64,000 nt of DNA from Nautilus pompilius (taxonomy: Eukaryota; Mollusca; Cephalopoda; Nautilida; Nautilidae): contig JACATO010001118.1 of NCBI GenBank assembly GCA_018389105.1, forward strand, positions 124,001 to 188,000. The letters are read 5' to 3'. Positions 62,409 to 64,000 of the stretch are shown in pieces. Both the position numbers and the translations under genes were made by a program. Position 1 is the first letter of the stretch, and every line of letters begins with the position of its first letter. The notes beneath the pieces were generated by a model. That model was not told the DNA's origin. It ran no database searches and saw only the letters and a list, made by a program, of their open reading frames with translations.

Positions 62409-63990
62409 TATTATTATTATTATTATTATTATTGAAGCTGAATAAACTGTGTGGCGTTTTTAAATCGTTGGTCTCAGACCCTGACCTATCGCTCTTGCCA
62501 AATGTTAAAGAATTTTGATAATTTGGTCCATGGTACAGACTCCACACCTCCCGCTGCATCACCAACCGGCTCCGTCAGTTTCTTCCCATGGAAACCGATA
62601 GTTCCAGGGGGGGGACCTTGAGACACGTCCCCATTTGCACTGTGGAGGACAGACGACCCTCGTGAGCTTTTATTGCTGAGAAGTGCTGCTGCTCTCCGGT
62701 TCGTCTACCGACCCACGTCGATGACTTATATTTGCAAATATTAAAATTGGTGCCTTAGTTCCTTCTCTTTAATCGAGGTTTTAATTCATTGCTTAGTTTT
62801 GCCGTCCTCACTCGGGCGGCTTTGTCTTAGAAAGTCAGGTCCTGGGTTAGACTATTTCTTCTTCCGCGGGTACCCAAGAGTTCTGATATGATTCCAATCA
62901 AGCACTAGCGGGAGCACGTGGAATTACTGCCAGTAAGACGGAGGTTGATTCCCCGTGCTTCGAGCGGTGGCTTGGCCATCTACTAATGTAAGCAACTATC
63001 ACCTGCTTCCGCAACAAACTTACTTATTGTAATAACAGCAAGCCGACAATTAATATGGACAGCGCACTATAATTGGTTATAATATTTACTGAAGTGACAA
63101 ACCACGCAGTAATTCTAATGACAACTTTAAAATGTAGATACCGTCACAAAAAAATTATATAGATTTATTATTGTATAATTTTTTTTTAAAAAAATTCAAT
63201 TTCACGATTAATGATCTTTAACAGTGCAGTTACTACCAACCGGGTCAGTTTAACACGCTTTTGGTGTCACAAGCGAGTTACTAACGTAGGTTTTATTTGG
63301 CAGCTATAGCCGTTTGCCGTATTAAAGGTCGCCTGTCGTATTTCTGGCCATCGATGCAGTTGGTCTATTTTTATTCGGAATGAAGTTCAGTCATTGAAAC
63401 GATCTCTGTCTGCGTAATTTTTTAGCAATTTTCTGTTGAACGATATATCAGAGAATGCATATAAGTATGAACCATGCTTTATGGTTGGTTTGTTCTCGTG
63501 ATATTGGCTAAACGAATTACTTCTATTTTGGATAAATATAGCGGCCAAAACCAATTACAATGGCACTTAAAAAAAAAAAATGACGGAAAATATAAAGATA
63601 CACAAAATAAAAGAGAGAAAATGATAAATAAATAACGTTTTTGTGTTTGGATATCGAGCAAAGGGGCTGCAGATCGAATGTCCGTAAATATAATATAGAA
63701 TCTGTGTTCACCAGCGCGTGTCGATATCAGGAGACAGAATTTACTCGCTTCCACAGACTCGGTAATACGGGGATTTAAGAACTGAGCGTCTGTGTAAGTA
63801 ACCGTGCAGTGAAAACATGTTGGTACTTGTTTTATTCGAAATGGTTTTGCAGATAATGGTGGATGTGTTTGGCAGAATCATGTGCATGAGAAGCCAGCTG
63901 TATTCGGAGGAGGAGCGGGCGGAAAAATCTCGAGCCGGAGGGACGAAGACGGCAAAGGAGAGGAAACACTACGACTTCAAGTACGACAAG
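25375..63990 (+). CDS. Alpha-type nicotinic acetylcholine receptor subunit, predicted anion-selective (7 exons, 3' end outside window)
   Basis: Cys-loop ligand-gated ion channel subunit of the plasma membrane; it would assemble as a pentamer gated by acetylcholine. Seven exons join with matching phases (1,0,2,1,1,0,0) and GT-AG borders into 392 uninterrupted codons. In order: signal peptide (about 1-20); ligand-binding domain with loop D Trp87, loop A WMPDIKLYN (118-126), Cys-loop C160-C174 containing FPFD, loop B GSWTYDG (179-185), and loop C YPCCPEPY (224-231) with vicinal Cys226/227 that define an alpha subunit; M1 (about 246-267); M2 (275-295); M3 (about 309-333); start of the M3-M4 loop. 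Possible N-glycosylation sites are N58, N103 and N145. The M2 entrance is P273-A274-K275 where cation-selective subunits have Gly-Glu-Lys, as in molluscan ACh-gated chloride channels. M4 and the stop codon are missing because the window ends. Family membership is essentially certain; anion selectivity is inferred from the motif. Confidence 0.95.
25963..26270 (+). mobile_element. Possible short pogo/Tigger-type non-autonomous element
   Basis: The left motif CAGTAAAGTCTTTGTTATCC starts with the CAGT typical of pogo-like ends. About 290 bp later GGTTAGCAAAGACTAAC resembles its reverse complement. No open frame lies between. The match is imperfect and the target duplication is not certain. Confidence 0.25.
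28676..28909 (+). repeat. (GTGA)n / TGAGTG-type array
   Basis: About 235 bp of degenerate TGAGTG, GTGTGA and GAGTGTTTGAGAGTGATG units; longer blocks such as GTGAGTGAGTGTTTGAG recur, showing a compound repeat. Confidence 0.9.
29088..29112 (+). repeat. Left terminal inverted repeat of the mariner
   Basis: TCAGGTCGTTACAATAG followed by TTTGTCGG, preceded by TA. It pairs with 30139-30164 with a few mismatches and a one-base length difference. Confidence 0.82.
29276..30083 (+). pseudogene. mariner transposase, internally deleted and frameshifted
   Basis: The N-terminal part shows MDRKVFHAILLHEFKLGHKA, then, after a frameshift near 29382, ERTVQLLFAKF, DESLEDKEHSGRPSG and REISGELDVSTATGSRHL, the two helix-turn-helix parts. 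After about 29700 the sequence jumps to a C-terminal part with QPALVSQRGPIPLHDNARPH and YEVLPHP...SPDLSPRD. The segment that should hold the first catalytic Asp (the CDEKW region) is missing, about 75 residues by comparison with the family. The second Asp (HDNARPH) remains, and the third-Asp region is followed by another frameshift. Confidence 0.88.
30139..30164 (-). repeat. Right terminal inverted repeat of the mariner
   Basis: Read on the minus strand it begins TCAGGTTGTTACAAATG and ends GTCGG; it is followed by TA on the plus strand. Confidence 0.82.
31660..32135 (-). pseudogene. Decayed Tc1-like transposase (second family)
   Basis: Reading from 32135 downwards in shifting frames gives RTIQYHLPHLGYRGYGVKRP, PSNIEQLERFGQVAFGHT, then EYWQHVPFSDDSR, which matches the WxxVxFSDESR block around the first catalytic Asp. 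Further on are DGRTELV, NSVGYI and DILPLHQQ, the block that precedes the second Asp in Tc1-like enzymes. Stops and frameshifts break it, and no terminal repeats were located. It differs from copies A and B and is much older. Confidence 0.65.
32433..32589 (+). repeat. (CT)n tract with one CRE palindrome and one variant
   Basis: CT-rich tract in intron 1 containing ACTGACGTCATCTCTC (TGACGTCA at 32478-32485) and TGATGTCA at 32499-32506. These are the same units as the large array at 20.9-21.5 kb. Confidence 0.95.
37954..37980 (+). repeat. Left terminal inverted repeat of Tc1-like copy A
   Basis: Twenty-seven bases starting CAGCGGTGTGCAAAAG, preceded by TA. They match copy B's left end exactly. 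Confidence 0.93.
38092..39100 (+). pseudogene. Tc1-like transposase, broken (copy A)
   Basis: Protein fragments run through all three frames. They show the paired-type DNA-binding part (STISRTLKRWKAGGS, with a GRPRK-type AT-hook in the spacer region), the first catalytic Asp in LFSDESKF, the second in QQDNAP, and the C-terminal SPDLTPIVNIW. A DD34E enzyme should have Glu 34 residues after the second Asp; here that position is Val (codon GTA). One frameshift (four G instead of five in CAGGGGAGATTC near 38650) is shared with copy B; another, at the GCCCCATCC run near 38822, is private to copy A. Confidence 0.92.
39324..39350 (-). repeat. Right terminal inverted repeat of Tc1-like copy A
   Basis: Reverse complement of the left end with one mismatch, followed by TA. 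A related inner motif lies about 195 bp inside at 39129-39149. Confidence 0.93.
40269..40420 (+). repeat. Two-copy tandem repeat (81 and 71 bp)
   Basis: Copy 1 (40269-40349) and copy 2 (40350-40420) both begin ATCCGTTAAGA and end GCTGGTGTCGGTTTCGTGT, with a 10-bp net difference in the middle. The array ends about 610 bp before exon 2. Confidence 0.9.
41035..41228 (+). CDS. nAChR exon 2: N-terminal helix and beta1-beta2
   Basis: Acceptor TTCTGTTCACAG and donor TAC|GTAAGT bound 194 nt (residues 26-90). It contains the family signatures EEKRLIKSLL, RPVNDPNDTV (sequon at N58), SLIQILDLDERNQILTTNVW and the loop D tryptophan W87. In vertebrate nAChR genes this part is usually split into two exons; here it is one. 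Near-identical Tc1-like elements in opposite orientation lie on either side, 1.7 kb upstream and 1.8 kb downstream. The length is not a multiple of three, so skipping the exon would break the frame. Confidence 0.95.
42204..42244 (+). repeat. (GT)n(CG)n alternating purine-pyrimidine tract
   Basis: About 41 bp of strictly alternating GT then CG steps, the sequence type most prone to left-handed Z-DNA. Confidence 0.95.
43073..43099 (+). repeat. Terminal inverted repeat of Tc1-like copy B (left)
   Basis: CAGCGGTGTGCAAAAGTC followed by TTGCATAAA, preceded by TA. The inner direct copy is at 43273-43292. Confidence 0.93.
43375..44401 (-). pseudogene. Tc1-like transposase, broken (copy B)
   Basis: The better preserved of the two: the first 220 residues are open, from 44401 down to 43739. 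They include the double helix-turn-helix region (QSTISRTLKRWKAGG), GAGRPRKTTARQDRLI, the HMGLFGRSAQKKP linker and LFSDESKF with the first catalytic Asp. The shared one-base G-run deletion then shifts the frame; the downstream frame carries GVGPLHHVEGRMNAYDY and QQDNAPIHTAG. A second shift near 43621, private to this copy, precedes SPDLNPIVNIW. Val again replaces the third catalytic Glu, so two frameshifts and a lost active-site residue make it inactive. Confidence 0.93.
44661..44687 (-). repeat. Terminal inverted repeat of Tc1-like copy B (right)
   Basis: Reverse complement of the left end with one mismatch, followed by TA. The inner direct copy is at 44461-44484. Confidence 0.93.
46480..46815 (-). 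pseudogene. Decayed Tc1-like transposase fragment
   Basis: The minus-strand frame around 46700-46580 reads DLQPKCVHPTVKYGGRGVMV, a clear match to the CxxPTVKYGGGSVMVWG block of Tc1-like transposases. Upstream, RRIRFSLYSQDSV occupies the first-Asp position. Downstream, ARFLQDDALAC resembles the second-Asp block FQQDNAPCH. Stops and frameshifts are present. It lies in intron 2, antisense to the receptor gene. Confidence 0.6.
53111..53176 (+). repeat. (CT)n tract with a CRE-like variant
   Basis: CT tract in intron 2, 308 bp before exon 3, interrupted by GTACTGACATCATC (TGACATCA at 53143-53150), a decayed copy of the minisatellite unit. Confidence 0.95.
53484..53593 (+). CDS. nAChR exon 3: loop A region
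   Basis: Acceptor CTTCTTCAG and donor AATTA|GTAAGT bound 110 nt (residues 91-127). It encodes QWFDIFLQWEPGNYSH, PHQNIWMPDIKLYN and the first two bases of a Tyr codon. WMPD and LYN form binding loop A on the principal face, and N103 lies in an N-Y-S sequon. A 110-nt exon at this place is a long-conserved feature of nAChR genes. Confidence 0.95.
53594..57090 (+). other. nAChR intron 3 (3.5 kb)
   Basis: GT-AG intron. No coding, RNA or repeat feature is recognised; the sequence is AT-rich. Confidence 0.85.
57091..57545 (+). CDS. nAChR exon 4: Cys-loop, loops B and C, M1, start of M2
   Basis: The acceptor is TTCTTAACAG; the donor is CTGG|GTTAGT. The 455 nt encode residues 128-278 and the first base of codon 279. 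Visible in order are sequon N145-G-S, the disulfide Cys-loop C160...FPFD...C174 with 13 residues between the cysteines, loop B Trp181, loop C Tyr224, Cys226-Cys227 and Tyr231, then M1 with the conserved ILPCVLLSSL, and the M1-M2 linker WLPPESPAKMQLG. The intron falls inside the codon for Gly 4' of M2. GC content is clearly higher than in the flanking introns, as expected for coding sequence. Confidence 0.97.
57546..60311 (+). other. nAChR intron 4 (2.8 kb)
   Basis: GT-AG intron that interrupts the M2 codon for Gly 4'. It contains a short (TA)n run at 59017-59038 and otherwise nothing I can assign. Confidence 0.85.
59017..59038 (+). repeat. (TA)n run
   Basis: Perfect alternating TA run in intron 4. 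Confidence 0.9.
60312..60398 (+). CDS. nAChR exon 5: pore-lining M2 helix
   Basis: The acceptor is TTTTTCTGCAG; the donor is TTGATTG|GTAAG. The 87 nt encode most of M2 and the M2-M3 loop (MNIFVAFFVLLLLLAEST, then PPAASAIPLIG). With Lys275 as 0', the pore positions are Gln 2', Asn 6', Val 9', Val 13' and Glu 20'. The usual leucine gate at 9' is a valine and the helix is very hydrophobic from 14' to 18'. Confidence 0.95.
60399..62045 (+). other. nAChR intron 5 (1.6 kb)
   Basis: GT-AG intron that contains the tail of a decayed Tc1-like transposase (about 60975-61165) and a short CT run near 60930-60946. The rest is unassigned. Confidence 0.85.
60975..61165 (+). pseudogene. Tail of a decayed Tc1-like transposase
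   Basis: The plus strand reads CRDYLDRNAAAVMEWLAMSP directly followed by DDTNPAENAPNYLGTTWRER. This matches the C-terminal block of Tc1-like enzymes (YLxxNxxxVMEWPAxSPDLNPIENxWDYLGxxVR). The third catalytic Glu is retained (PAEN). Earlier parts of the gene and the ends were not found, so this is a truncated remnant inside intron 5. Confidence 0.65.
62046..62161 (+). CDS. nAChR exon 6: M3 helix
   Basis: The acceptor is ATACTTATAG; the donor is AAAACG|GTAAGT. The 116 nt encode residues 309-346 plus the last two bases of Gly308. M3 is AYYCLNMILITLSTF followed by LSVIVVNLYFHG; then comes SRSHVPSILKT, where HxVP is the usual start of the M3-M4 loop. A 247-bp (TTA)n tract begins 25 bp after the donor. 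Confidence 0.95.
62162..63852 (+). other. nAChR intron 6 (1.7 kb)
   Basis: GT-AG intron. Its first part is a 247-bp (TTA)n tract. A tRNA-like stretch near 62890-62965 (box-B-like GGTTGATTCCC) is too degenerate to call. The rest is unassigned. Confidence 0.85.
62187..62433 (+). repeat. (TTA)n microsatellite next to the exon 6 donor
   Basis: 247 bp of TTA with several phase slips, starting 25 bp downstream of the exon 6 splice donor. Poly-Tyr and poly-Leu reading frames here are artefacts. Confidence 0.97.
63853..63990 (+). CDS. nAChR exon 7: start of intracellular M3-M4 loop
   Basis: The acceptor is TTTTGCAG; the donor is GACAAG|GTGGGT. The 138 nt encode 46 residues beginning IMVDVFGRIMCMRSQLYSEEE, then a charged, lysine-rich stretch ending in YDFKYDK. 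The amphipathic first part matches the helix that follows M3 in this family. The gene must continue to the right: the remaining loop, M4 and a stop codon are absent. Confidence 0.92.
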
Positions 63991-64000
63991 GTGGGTACGT

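Noticed and set aside
62060-62518. Frame that reads from exon 6 into poly-Tyr/Leu
   Set aside because: It runs through the GTAAGT donor into the (TTA)n repeat; the true exon ends at 62161.

Overview
The window is animal nuclear DNA: large introns, AT-rich non-coding sequence, many microsatellites and many Tc1/mariner transposons. It carries one recognisable protein-coding gene. The receptor type (an anion-motif nicotinic receptor with vicinal cysteines), intron sizes of up to 15.6 kb and the transposon content suggest a lophotrochozoan, most likely a mollusc. A cephalopod is possible, but the species cannot be fixed from sequence alone.

The gene is on the + strand and encodes an alpha-type nicotinic acetylcholine receptor subunit of the Cys-loop family. 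Seven coding exons (25375-25450, 41035-41228, 53484-53593, 57091-57545, 60312-60398, 62046-62161, 63853-63990) join in one open frame of 392 codons. They cover the signal peptide, the ligand-binding domain, M1, M2, M3 and the start of the M3-M4 loop. The rest of the loop, M4 and the stop codon lie beyond the right edge. All binding-site aromatics and the vicinal Cys pair are present. The M2 entrance reads Pro-Ala-Lys instead of Gly-Glu-Lys, the change linked to anion selectivity in molluscan acetylcholine-gated chloride channels. The predicted product is therefore an inhibitory ACh-gated chloride channel subunit.

From 1 to about 25.3 kb I see no convincing gene. This stretch holds microsatellites, decayed Tc1-like transposases (10.0-10.6 kb and possibly 14.6-14.9 kb), a tRNA-derived SINE-like fragment (13.96-14.06 kb), an unassigned frameshifted coding relic (22.57-23.10 kb), and a minisatellite at 20.9-21.5 kb with 28 perfect TGACGTCA (CRE/ATF) palindromes at about 21-bp spacing.

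The introns are full of DNA transposons. Intron 1 has an internally deleted mariner with intact ends (29088-30164), a Tc1 relic (31.66-32.14 kb) and Tc1-like copy A (37954-39350). Intron 2 has the closely related copy B in the opposite orientation (43073-44687) and another relic (46.48-46.82 kb). Intron 5 has the tail of a further Tc1 transposase. Copies A and B are near-identical inverted repeats on either side of exon 2. They share the same frameshift and the same loss of the third catalytic residue, so their common source was already unable to make active transposase.
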